Shown here: one piece after another, positions 55,496 to 64,000 of the stretch
How positions within the stretch are numbered: the stretch's first letter is position 1
How the letters are laid out: every line of letters starts with the position of its first letter
Source of the DNA: Larix kaempferi
Lineage: Eukaryota; Streptophyta; Pinopsida; Pinales; Pinaceae
DNA: 64,000 nt
Assembly (NCBI GenBank): GCA_027924585.1
Contig: BSBM01000319.1
Span: 4,307,001 to 4,371,000 of the forward strand
Direction: 5' to 3'
The notes under the pieces: generated by a model
Told to the model about the DNA's origin: nothing
What the model saw: the letters and a program-made list of their open reading frames with translations, nothing else
Database searches by the model: none
Made by a program: the position numbers and the translations under genes

Positions 55496-56470
55496 CCCAC
55501 ACTTTTCACCGATTGCATCACTGCGGTCAAACACTGCCATAACTGCCAACTTTTTGCCCCCAAGGCCCGGACACCTCCTGCTCCTTTACACCCAGTCGTC
55601 ACCGTTGGTCCCTTTTGTAAGTGGGCCATAGACTTCATGGAATGTAGACCCCAGTCTGCCAACGGCCACAAATATATTATTGTCGCTGTTGATTACTTCA
55701 CCAAATGGGCGGAAGCCATGCCTACCTTCAATTGTACCACCGACACTGTGGCCCGCTTCTTTTTCAACCATGTCATCGCTCGATTCGGGGTTCCTAAGCA
55801 GTTAGTCTCTGACCATGGTTCACACTTCGAAGATGCCGTCTGGCGTGAGTTATCCACCCTCCTTAAGTATGAGCACCAATTTTCCTCTGCTTACTACCCC
55901 CAAGGGAACGGCCAAGTAGAGGCCATCAATAAAATCCTAAAAACTATCCTTCAACGAACGGTTGACAAGCATAAGTCCAATTGGCATCACATGTTGTTCC
56001 CTGCCTTGTGGGATTACCGCACATCCACTAAGACCGCCACTGGTTTTACACCATTCCATCTAGTTCACGGTGTAGAGTCTGTTCTCCCCATCGAGTGTCA
56101 GATTCCTGCCTTACAGATCACTGTTGAGCTTCTCCCTGACACCTCCCCCCTCGAGCAGCGTTTGCTGCAACTCGAACAAGCTGATGAAGACCGTCGTACC
56201 ACTCTCCAGAACATCGAAGCTGCCAAAAACCGCTCCAAAGCTGGTTATGACAAACATGTTCACCCTCGAACTTTCCATGAAGGGGACCTCATCCTCACCT
56301 ACGACCAAGCCCATGACAAAACCGGTAAAGGGAAGTTTGAATCTATGTGGCAAGGCCCTTACGTCGTGCAGACCTGCCTCGGCAAGGGGGCATACATCTT
56401 AGCTGACTCCGAAGGCCGTCCTTTGCGCAACCCTCGTAATGGGTTGTATCTCAAGCGCTTTTACCCATAA
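55496..56470 (+). pseudogene. Element D integrase core and C-terminus
   Basis: Same frame to the TAA at 56468. The zinc finger spans the TAG: His residues lie before it, and CHNCQ after it. The catalytic triad is Asp 55691 (VDYFTKW), Asp 55811 (SDHGSHF) and Glu 55919 (GQVEAIN); the last two are 36 codons apart, the classical D-35-E spacing. The C-terminal domain has GPYVVQTCLGKGAY and ends LYLKRFYP. There is no chromodomain, as expected for Tat/Athila-type elements. It would insert element cDNA into the genome. The stop within the zinc finger disables this copy. Confidence 0.92.
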
Positions 56471-57318
56471 AAGAAACCTGCGGCCTCATTGGTCTGCGTT
56501 GTACAGTGTACTTTCTCATTGTTTTTGTTTTACACATATTTTCCACCATTGGAATCAGCACGTCGAGACCGTCATGATGGTCATCTCGTTGCATTATTTG
56601 TACACCGTCATTTTTTTACCCATTTTTTCAGACGCCACTAGTTGCCTCGGTTTGCGCGCCACATCGGCCGTTCTCCATTTTTCACATGTTTTATATCATC
56701 GGATTCATTTTTCCGAGCTCGTGATGATGCTTGAGATCATTTCTCGCTCTCACCCCCATATTTTTTGGGTATTTTTTCCAAAACGCCCTCGTCGCCTCGG
56801 TGTGCGTGCCACATCGGCCGTTACCCGTTTTTGACACCCTTTATATCGCCGGATTCATTTTTTCGAGCTCGTGATGATGCTTGAGATCATTTCTCGCTCT
56901 CACTTGGTACAATTTTAACATTGTGTCCCAAACACCTTGCTTCCTCGGTTTGCGTGCCACATCGGCCGCCATCGGATTGTTCCACACTTTTACATGAGCC
57001 CTCCACTCCTGTCATACTGCAAATGTTTCGTCACTTTGCCACCATTTCAACTACCCCGCAAGGAGGCCCACCAGTGTTCCCCACTACCCTCGTTCTTGAT
57101 CATCATTACTGATCCTTGATTGAACACTTCCTCCTTGCCGGCCATTCCTTTTGTTCGGTATAATTTTATCCCTTTTTCGGGCCGAACAAGTCCTTTACGA
57201 AAAAGGCACTTCGGGAGTTTCCGTTAAGCTCTTTTCTAACTCCTAAAAGAATGAAAAGATCGTCGAGCAATCTTGCTTCCTTTCATGCTCGTTAAAGTAC
57301 CTGAAAGGGCGTCTATCT

Positions 57319-57402
57319 GGTATAAGTTTAACCCTTTTCCGAACCTGGTAGACTAATTACGAAAAAGGAATACTCTAGTCACACCGGCTAGAAGAGTTCT
57401 TC
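57319..57402 (+). other. Conserved 3' block shared by B, C and D (D copy)
   Basis: Starts GGTATAAGTTTAACCC and ends in the palindrome GAAGAGTTCTTC. About 1.6 kb before the 3' LTR, as in B and C. Confidence 0.8.
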
Positions 57403-57692
57403 ATTGCATCCTTTTATGCTTCTTTGGGCCTTGGAGACTAAATCTATGAAAAAGCAACCCCCTGGAGTCTTCTTATTTGCTTTCCGACTCTCTAAAATTG
57501 AAAGCAACCATGAGCATGCACTGTCTTGGGCTCGTAAAATCCACACGACAGTACCATTCCATCACTTCAGAGTCTTCTTATCGCTTTCACACTCCTTAAA
57601 ATTGAAAGCAACCACGAGCATGAACTGTCCTGGGCTCATAAAATCCACACGACAGTACCATTTTACACACACTTCTTCTAGTTCATTAACCC

Positions 57693-58160
57693 ATGAAGAA
57701 GTCTCCTCCCGTGCCTCCTGGCACTATGATCGATCATCTCGGTAGCACCCCCAATCAGGTCGCCTTTGTTCAGAGTATTCTGCAATCTCCTGCCATCTTA
57801 CACCAGCTTGAGTCTCCCTCAGCCCAGTTACCCTCCCAGATCCATTACAGCTATGATCCCTTTCCCCTCAGTCAATTTCATATGCTGCCAGATCATTCCC
57901 ATTATCATACTCTGAACAAAGGAAGTTTGAGTCCACCCACTCTATTTGCCCAGTTGTCACCACCAGTTTGTCAGTCCTGCCATCAGTACTATCACATTTC
58001 AGTTCTACACCTCGCGCTCCTGTCAAGGAAACATCATTGCCTTGATAGTTGCAGGTCTCCCTCTGTCGACAATAGCCCCTCTATTCCAGAGGATAGGCCC
58101 AGAGGTCCCTACGCCTTGGACTTATCACCATCTGTGGTAAGTGCCTATGGACCATTCTGA
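57693..58160 (+). CDS. Element D post-integrase ORF, unknown protein
   Basis: 155 residues from the ATG at 57693 to a TGA, 1.2 kb after integrase. Pro-, Ser-, His- and Leu-rich, with FVQSILQSPAILHQLE near the N-terminus and RGPYALDLSPS near the C-terminus. No signal peptide, membrane segment or known domain is evident, so it does not look like an envelope protein. Element C has a collinear copy (10522-10049) with the same start and stop, a 2-codon in-frame indel and one internal stop. It might be a real accessory gene or an accidental ORF; by-eye codon changes do not show strong selection. Confidence 0.45.
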   Translation: MKKSPPVPPGTMIDHLGSTPNQVAFVQSILQSPAILHQLESPSAQLPSQIHYSYDPFPLSQFHMLPDHSHYHTLNKGSLSPPTLFAQLSPPVCQSCHQYYHISVLHLALLSRKHHCLDSCRSPSVDNSPSIPEDRPRGPYALDLSPSVVSAYGPF

Positions 58161-59006
58161 GAGGAGTCATCATTGCCTCTCCGCGTGGCTGTTCCTCACA
58201 TGCTCGACTTCAGCACCTTGATCGCATCGTTGAGGATCGCGTAGGATTATATCCCATCAGTTTTTAGTCGAAGACCCCAGATTTCCCCTGACTCTAGCAC
58301 ATTGGTGAGTCACTTCGGAACGACCAGTTATATGTTCCCGTGGATGTCCGGGCTGCGTTGGCGTTTGTATTCGGAAGCCATCCAGTTACATGCTTCCTTG
58401 AGTACCCAGTTTCAGTCCCAGATCAGTTCCAGTTCAGTGTACCATTACGAGTGTACCCCTTGTCACTCTGATCCAGCAGCTCATCAGCCCCTTTGGTACC
58501 ACACTCAGTAGCATTGTTGATTATTCCAGTGTATCAGCTCTTCAGCACAGACATGGTCAGCCCAGCAGTATGTCCCAGATTTGTGTCCCCTCTGGACCCT
58601 TATGATGTACACAGTGGTTCTCTATGTATCTTTCAGGTCCCTCTTTTCGGGCCTCACAGTTTTTTATGTATCTTGATACGAGCATGGGTATGCCCGCCTC
58701 GTCCATATATTGAGATTATTCCTCAGTCAGTATTTGAGGTCATGTATATTTCAGGTTCCCATTTTTTGGACCCCATTGTTATTGTTATGTTATATCCTGA
58801 TACGAGCATGGGAATGCCCGCCTCGTCCATATGATCAGATGATTCCTCATCCATTATTGAGTTTATGTACTTTTAGTTCTTGCAGTTGTTCGGGATCGTT
58901 GTTCCGGGCTTCAGTTTGTTTCTTCTCTTCTCTCCACTCCCCAGGAAAACCATTCATGACTTATGATGTCCATCGGCCATACGATGAGCTCCTGCCCTCG
59001 CACATC

Positions 59007-59017
59007 AGGGGGCAATC
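59007..59017 (+). other. Element D polypurine tract
   Basis: AGGGGGCAATC directly before the 3' LTR. Confidence 0.88.
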
Positions 59018-59741
59018 TGTTAACACCCAAAAAGTGTTCACTACCTCATCTACCACATTATATGGCTCATTTGTCAATTTTCCTACCATATTTCCCTTAA
59101 AATCCCAAAAACATCCCGTTAAAAAGCCTCCAAAAGGCCTAAAATGCCTCCAAAAGGCCACAAAACCCTCAAAATAGCCTAAAAAAGGCTAAAAAACCCC
59201 TTTTTCCTCCAAAAATAGCAAAAATCCCCTAAAAAGGGAAGAAAAAATATAAAATAATGAGGAAAAGGAGGAAAAAACCCTATACAGCTGCCCAAAACCA
59301 TGTGTTTCCCAAAACCATGGGTCAGCACTCCACCACCAAAAAACTATAAATAGGTGATGGAGATCCCTTATTCCATATCCACAATCACAAGCACCCTTAC
59401 TCTGCCAAAATCTCTCTCGAAACCCTAGTTCACCATTGAACTATTTTCACCTTGAGAGCCACCTTTGGCCCATTCCCACCATTGGAGAAAGAGAAGGAGC
59501 ATATTGGAGCTTGGAGCATCCTCTTGGACCTTGCAAGGAGCTTCATCAACCTCCACATTGGAGGTAATATCAATACAAAAAGCCATTCTTTAAATTTGTT
59601 GTTTACGTTTCATGCATGTTTTAGAATTAATTTAATTTCTGTTTTAGCTTAATTATTTACATTTACTGAACTGCTACTAAGGAGTCCATTCTCCTTAGTA
59701 GGTGCTCATTTGCACAAGCTAGGGGTAAAACCCTAGCTACA
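59018..59741 (+). repeat. Element D 3' LTR
   Basis: 724 bp partner of 47284-48007, with five substitutions and no indel. Confidence 0.97.
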
Positions 59742-59862
59742 ATTGCCAAAATGTGTGCATGTTTCAAGTTCTATGTTATCTAATAAACATTTTTATCATG
59801 CACAGTGACTGCAGTAGGTTACAGTTGAAGCATACAGCAAGGCCGTGTATCAGAAAGCAAGA

Positions 59863-61110
59863 ATGGTGATCGTTAATGATGCACAAAATCCCTACGACCC
59901 TGAAGAAGGCATGCTGAGGGAAAACATGCAGGAAGAGCACGCGGAAACAACGTCTAATGGAAGAAGGGAGCAGGTGACTCCCCAGGACTGGGTTGAGACC
60001 ATGGTAAGCTTTAATGAGAGGCTGATAAAGGCGCAAGAGGAGTAGCACCAGCTCAATGTGACCATTCTGCAGAGCCTCACTGACATGCATCAGAAAGTAA
60101 ACATGGATTCCAATCCAAGAAATATGGGTCGGAAAGAAAGGAATGCAGATAGCCATTCTCAAGGCCGTTCTAGGTAGAGGAATCCAAGCCATAAAGGGGT
60201 TGTTGTGACTAGAAGGCATAGAACATCCTCTTCGGGATCTCCTTCTAGCAGGTTGGAACACTCTAGAGACTCTCCAAGAAGTCCAAGGCACACTTACAAT
60301 CAGACTGAGAAAAGAAGGAGGTTCAGAGGGATCCCACAAGGAGAATCCAGGAAAGCAAGAGCTCCTACCTTTGATGGAGAAAGCAAGACAAACCAAGAGG
60401 CTGAGGCATGGCTACTTGGAATGAAAAACTATTTCAAAATGCATGATTATTCAGAAAGTGAGAAGGCTAGAGTTGCCATTTACAATCTAAACGGAAGTGC
60501 TTCCATTTGGTGGGAGCACCTCATGAAAGTAAAGAGGACCAGTGAAAGAAGGACCAGCTGGGAGCAATTTAAAACATACTTCAAGCAGAAATACCTATCA
60601 GATAGGTATTATGACAATAAGATAAAGGCGTTCAATGAACTCAGGTTGGGGAACCATTTCATGGAGGAACATGTTAATAAATTCTTGGAACTGTTAAGGT
60701 ATGTGGACTACATCAAGGATGAAAGGGTAAAGATTCAGTGTCTCCTTGAAATCCTACCACAGAATTACAGGGATAGGATTGAGTTTGTCCATCCACCAAG
60801 TTTGGATGAAGCCATCAGGATGGCCATGCTCTGTTATGAGTAGAATAAAGGGAAGATAGATACTCAACCAGCATCGAAAGGGAAGCCCAAAGGAGGATTT
60901 GAACCAAGGAGGAGTGGTTTCAAGCCACCTTTCAAGAATCAGTCCAGAAACTTCCCACAAGGACAGCCAGCAGGAAGTGGATTCAAACCAGCTGCAACAT
61001 CCGAGAAAACATCAAAAGGACCACTTCAGTGTTGGGGATGCGGAGACAACCACATGCTTAGAGATTTCCCAAATCAAAGAGGGAATCCCAGAAGCTTGCA
61101 CAACTTGGGA
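59863..61110 (+). pseudogene. Element E gag (broken)
   Basis: The first ATG is 59863 (MVIVNDAQNP). N-terminal coiled segment (VETMVSFNERLIKAQEE), a TAG at 60043, a basic Arg/Ser-rich stretch with a TAG near 60176, then the capsid domain 60360-60840 with PTFDGESKTNQEAEAWLLG, SASIWWEHLM and FKQKYLSDRYYDNKI. A TAG at 60841 is followed by a Lys/Phe/Gly-rich tail and CWGCGDNHMLRDF (about 61030-61070), a CX2CX3HX4C-type knuckle with the last Cys changed to Phe. The stops read like CAG changed to TAG. Confidence 0.88.
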
Positions 61111-62564
61111 GAAGCAACCACAGTAGAAGATATGGCCAGATCCACACCTCGAAGGAAGACCAAGGTTGGTTAAAGGAACTCCAAAACAAGTTTCAGTAAG
61201 GAAGATTTCGGCCTCACAGCTGAGAAACTTCTATAAAAAGGGTTGTCAATTATATGTTGTGCATATAGCAGACTCAGCAGAAGATAAGGGACCAAATTTG
61301 GAAGACTTTCAAATGCTACAAGAGTTCCAAGATGTATTTCCAAATGAATTACCAATACTACCACCCAAGAGGGAAATTGATTTCTCCATTAACCGTGTTC
61401 CAAGAGCGGCACCAAGCTCCAAAGCCCATTATAGAATGAGTACACCTGAACTGATAGAACTAAAAATGCAGCTGCAAGAATTAGTGGACAAGGAGTATAT
61501 CAGAACGAGTGTGTATCCTTGGGGTGCACCTATGTTGTTTGTTAAGAATAAGGATGGGACTTTAAGGCTATGTATAGATTACAGGCAGCTAAACAAAGTA
61601 ACCATCAAGAACAAGTATCTATTGCTAAGAATTAATGACTTGTTTCATCAGATGAAGGAAGCTAAAGTATTTTCCAAGCTTGACTTGAGGTCTGGCTACC
61701 ATCAAGTGAGGGTAAAGGATGAAGACATTCACAAAATAGCTTTTCCGAACTAGATATGGATACTATGAGTTCACTGTGGTGCCATTTGGCCTAACCAATG
61801 CACCTGCTACATTCATGTGTGTTATGAACAGTGTCTTCAGTAAATACCTGGATAAGTTTTTGATTGTATTCTCAGATGACATTCTGGTGTATTCAAAGAA
61901 TGAAGAAGAGCATATTGAACATTTGAGAATGGTACTACAAGTCCTTAGAGAACACCAGCTATATGCAAAGCTTAGCAAGTGCGGATTTTATCAAGAAAAG
62001 GTGCAGTATTTGGGACATATCATTTCAGCAGAAGGTATTGCAGTAGACCCAAAGAAGATTGAGGTCATAATGGATTGGCCTACTACGAAAAATGTTGTAG
62101 ATGTAAGATCATTTATGGGCCTTGCAGGGTACTACAGAAGATTCATTGAGAGTTTCTCCAAGATATCACATCCAATTACATTGTTACAAAGGAAGGAAGT
62201 CAAATTTATATGGTCTGAGAAGTGTGAAAGGAGTTTTCAGAAGCTAAAAGAATTACTTACCAGTGCTCCTATTTTAAAGATTGCAGATCCAAATAAAGAC
62301 TTTGTGGTATGCACAGATGCTTGCATGGAAGGATTGGGTGGAGTACTCATGCAAGAAGGATTTGTAATTGGCTATGAGTCAAGGAATTTGAAGGATCATG
62401 AAAGGAAATATGCCACACATGACTTAGAGCTAGCATCCATAGTACATGCTCTTAATAAATGGAGGCATTACCTGTTGGGAAGAAGATTTGAACACAGGAC
62501 AGACCACGTGAGTTTAAAATATTTGTTTGACCATCCAAATATAAATTCCAGACGGACTAGATGA
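61111..62564 (+). pseudogene. Element E reverse transcriptase and start of RNase H; protease absent
   Basis: Only about 30 codons separate the gag knuckle from [14 protein letters not shown] (61172 onward), the segment that normally follows the protease; no D-S/T-G strand is present, so the protease has been deleted. RT runs 61350-61990: [31 protein letters not shown], an extra base near 61748 that shifts the frame, [13 protein letters not shown] and FSDD at about 61873-61884. The connection has [12 protein letters not shown] and RNase H begins with [15 protein letters not shown] (about 62310), reaching a TGA at 62562 where Trp is expected. Confidence 0.9.
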
Positions 62565-63944
62565 ATGGAATTTCTCTGTGAGTTTGATTTGTACATTAAA
62601 CATGTCAAGGGAAAGGAGAATAAGGTTGTTGATGCACTCAGCAGGAAATTCCATGTTGTAGCAATGAGTGTTTGTAAATCAGATTTGAAGGCAAGAATCA
62701 TTGAATTTCAAGCTAGTGATGAAGCTTACCTACAAATCAAAGAGAAGTTACAGCAGGGAAAGAGGGATAACAAGTGTGTGGGATATAAAATTGGAGAGAA
62801 TGATGTCCTTTTGTACCAAGATGCCAGACTGTACATTCCAAACTGTGCAGAATTGAAGGAGCTCATGTTGAGTGAGATACACCAAAGTCCATATTTTGGC
62901 CACCCAGGATATCAGAAGACTATAACCACAACAAGAAAACAATACTTTTTGCATGGGATTAAGTAGGAAATAGAAGAGTATATGTCTAGATGTCAAAAGT
63001 GTCAGCAGGTCAAGGCAGAGCATCAACATCCAGCAAGACTATTGCAGCCATTTCCCATCCCAGAGTGGAAATGGGAAGTGATTTCTATGGATTTTATAAC
63101 AGGTTTACCCATGACTGTGAAGAAGCATGATTCCATTATGGTTGTAGTGGACAAGCTATCAAAAGTAGCTCACTTCATTCCAGTTAAGTCTACTCACAAG
63201 GCCAATTAATTTGCAAATGTCTTCATGAGAGAGATATTCAGGTTGGATGGATTGCCCAAGGAAATAGTTTCAGACCATGATACAAAATTCACTTGCAATT
63301 TTTGGAAAGGATTATTTCAAGAGTTGGGGATTAAGTTGAATTTCAGTACAACCTATCATCCTCAAACAGATGTTCAGATGGAGAGAGTAAACCAGATTCT
63401 TGAAAACATGTTAAGAATGTATGTGATGGACAAGCCATCCTAGTGGGAAGACTACCTACACTTGGAATAATTTGCCTACAATAATGGCTACCAGGCATCA
63501 TCGAAGATGAGCCCTTTTGAAATTCTGTATGGAAGAGGATGCAGAACTCCAGTAAATTGGGACAACCCAGTGAACAAGGTAGTGCTTGGACTAGAAATAA
63601 TTGAAGAGATGGAACAAGAAGTTGTCAATATTAGGCAGAATTTGAAGGCAGCTCGAGACAAGCAGAAAAGTTATTCATATTTGAAGAGAGTGCACAAAGA
63701 ATTTCATATTGGGGATCATGTTTACTTGAGAGTGAGACCAAGGAAGAGATCCATGAAGTTGGGAAGTTGTGCCAAGTTGGCACCCAGATATTGTGGACCA
63801 TTTGAAGTCCTTGATAGAATAGGACCCATTGCATATAGAATTGAATTATCTGCTAATATGAAATCTCATAATGTTTTCCATGTATCTTTGCTTAAGAAAT
63901 ATGTACATGATCCTAATCACATCATTGATTGGCATGTGATATAG
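62565..63944 (+). pseudogene. Element E RNase H end and integrase (several stops)
   Basis: In one frame broken by stops: KHVKGKENKVVDALSRK closes RNase H. The integrase zinc finger has EIHQSPYFGHPG and CQKCQ around a TAG at 62964. The catalytic Asp are at 63150 (VVDKLSKV) and 63273 (SDHDTKF), and Glu at 63381 (VQMERVNQ), with the D-35-E spacing kept. A TAA at 63207, TAG at 63441 and TAA at 63471 interrupt it. The C-terminal part 63507-63944 is open with GPFEVLDRIGPIAYRI and HNVFHVSLLKKYV, followed by a TAG and about 55 more coding-like bases to the window end, where a chromodomain could start. Confidence 0.9.
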
Positions 63945-64000
63945 GTGGAACCAGAGGGAGAATTCCAAGTGGACCCTATATTCATCCTCGACAGAAAGGT

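Larger units (their letters stand above)
56471..59006 (+). other. Element D 3' region with tandem subrepeats
   Basis: Includes three units of about 130 bp at 56640-56990 (GTGCCACATCGGCCG and GAGCTCGTGATGATGCTTG cores), a 105-bp duplication at 57480-57660 (TTGAAAGCAACCA and CATGAxCTGTCxTGGGCTC cores), the conserved block at 57319-57402, the ORF at 57693-58160, and a duplicated segment of about 130 bp at 58670-58850 (GATACGAGCATGGG core). Confidence 0.8.
47284..59741 (+). mobile_element. Element D: young, structurally full-length Ty3/gypsy (Tat-like) element
   Basis: 12,458 bp, LTRs 47284-48007 and 59018-59741 with 5 differences in 724 bp, flanked by ATTGT (47279-47283) and ATTGC (59742-59746), a 5-bp duplication with one change. 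It has gag, protease, RT, RNase H and integrase in one reading frame interrupted by four stops, then a 2.5 kb 3' region. No chromodomain after integrase. It is the family's autonomous-type layout and the likely model for C. It inserted into the leader of E. Confidence 0.95.
23718..64000 (+). mobile_element. Element E: Ty3/gypsy retrotransposon with long LTR, host of F, H and D; runs off the window
   Basis: Plus-strand element. Its 5' LTR is 23718-47147 with F and H removed, about 2.4 kb. The PBS is at 47151-47162. The leader is interrupted by D, and gag, RT, RNase H and integrase follow at 59863-63944. The sequence stays coding-like to about 64000, and the 3' LTR is not in the window. The LTR start (TATAATACCCC, expected TG) is inferred from similarity to the F LTR, so the true start may differ by a few bases. 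The protease domain is missing. The position of the integrase tail suggests a chromovirus-like end just beyond the window, but this is not shown. Confidence 0.85.

Overview
The window is plant nuclear DNA made almost entirely of nested LTR retrotransposons. I recognise no host gene, tRNA, rRNA, CRISPR array or bacterial feature. Multi-kilobase LTRs, Ty3/gypsy and Ty1/copia elements stacked several deep, and stop codons that mostly look like C-to-T changes in CHG or CG contexts indicate heterochromatin of a large seed-plant genome. A gymnosperm is a guess I cannot prove from this sequence.

Layout. I name the elements A to J. A (minus, Ty3/gypsy) runs from before base 1 to about 23717 and is split by B. 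B (minus, 2912-21163, TSD atatg) is a gag-protease-only Ty3/gypsy element and is itself split by C (minus, 8478-18753, TSD attgt), a deletion derivative that lost reverse transcriptase, RNase H and integrase. E (plus, about 23718 to beyond 64000) is a Ty3/gypsy element with a roughly 2.4 kb 5' LTR. That LTR holds F (plus, 23816-41915, TSD caagg) and H (plus, 43395-46280, TSD atgtt), and E's leader holds D (plus, 47284-59741, TSD attgt/attgc). F, a large and mostly non-coding derivative, holds the solo LTR J (minus, 28300-29905, TSD ctacc) and the Ty1/copia element I (plus, 32313-39462, TSD atgac).

Relative age. Nesting gives A before B before C; A before E; E before F, H and D; F before I and J. 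By-eye LTR differences agree: B about 5%, C about 3%, I and H about 2-2.5%, D 5 differences in 724 bp. D is the youngest.

Relationships. C and D have homologous LTRs, leaders, gag, protease and 3' regions, so they look like a non-autonomous/autonomous pair. B has different LTRs but shares with C and D a tRNA-Arg-type primer site 4 nt inside the LTR, a protease with an Asp-Glu-Gly-Ala active site, and a conserved block of about 85 bp lying about 1.6 kb before the 3' LTR. These traits suggest a Tat-like lineage. E, F and J share LTR ends with 12-bp inverted repeats; E and F share a short CCHC knuckle.

The best leads are: a second capsid-like domain between protease and RT in A; zinc knuckles placed after the protease in C and D, next to a module that lies before the protease in B; the conserved 3' block in B, C and D; a post-integrase ORF shared by C and D; an intact orphan ORF in H; hairpin or CpG-rich tandem arrays in the leaders of C, D and F; and exon-like segments replacing integrase in I. 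Every pol gene seen is broken. The undamaged reading frames are the gag-PR ORF of I, the H ORF, the mini-gag of F and the two B ORFs.
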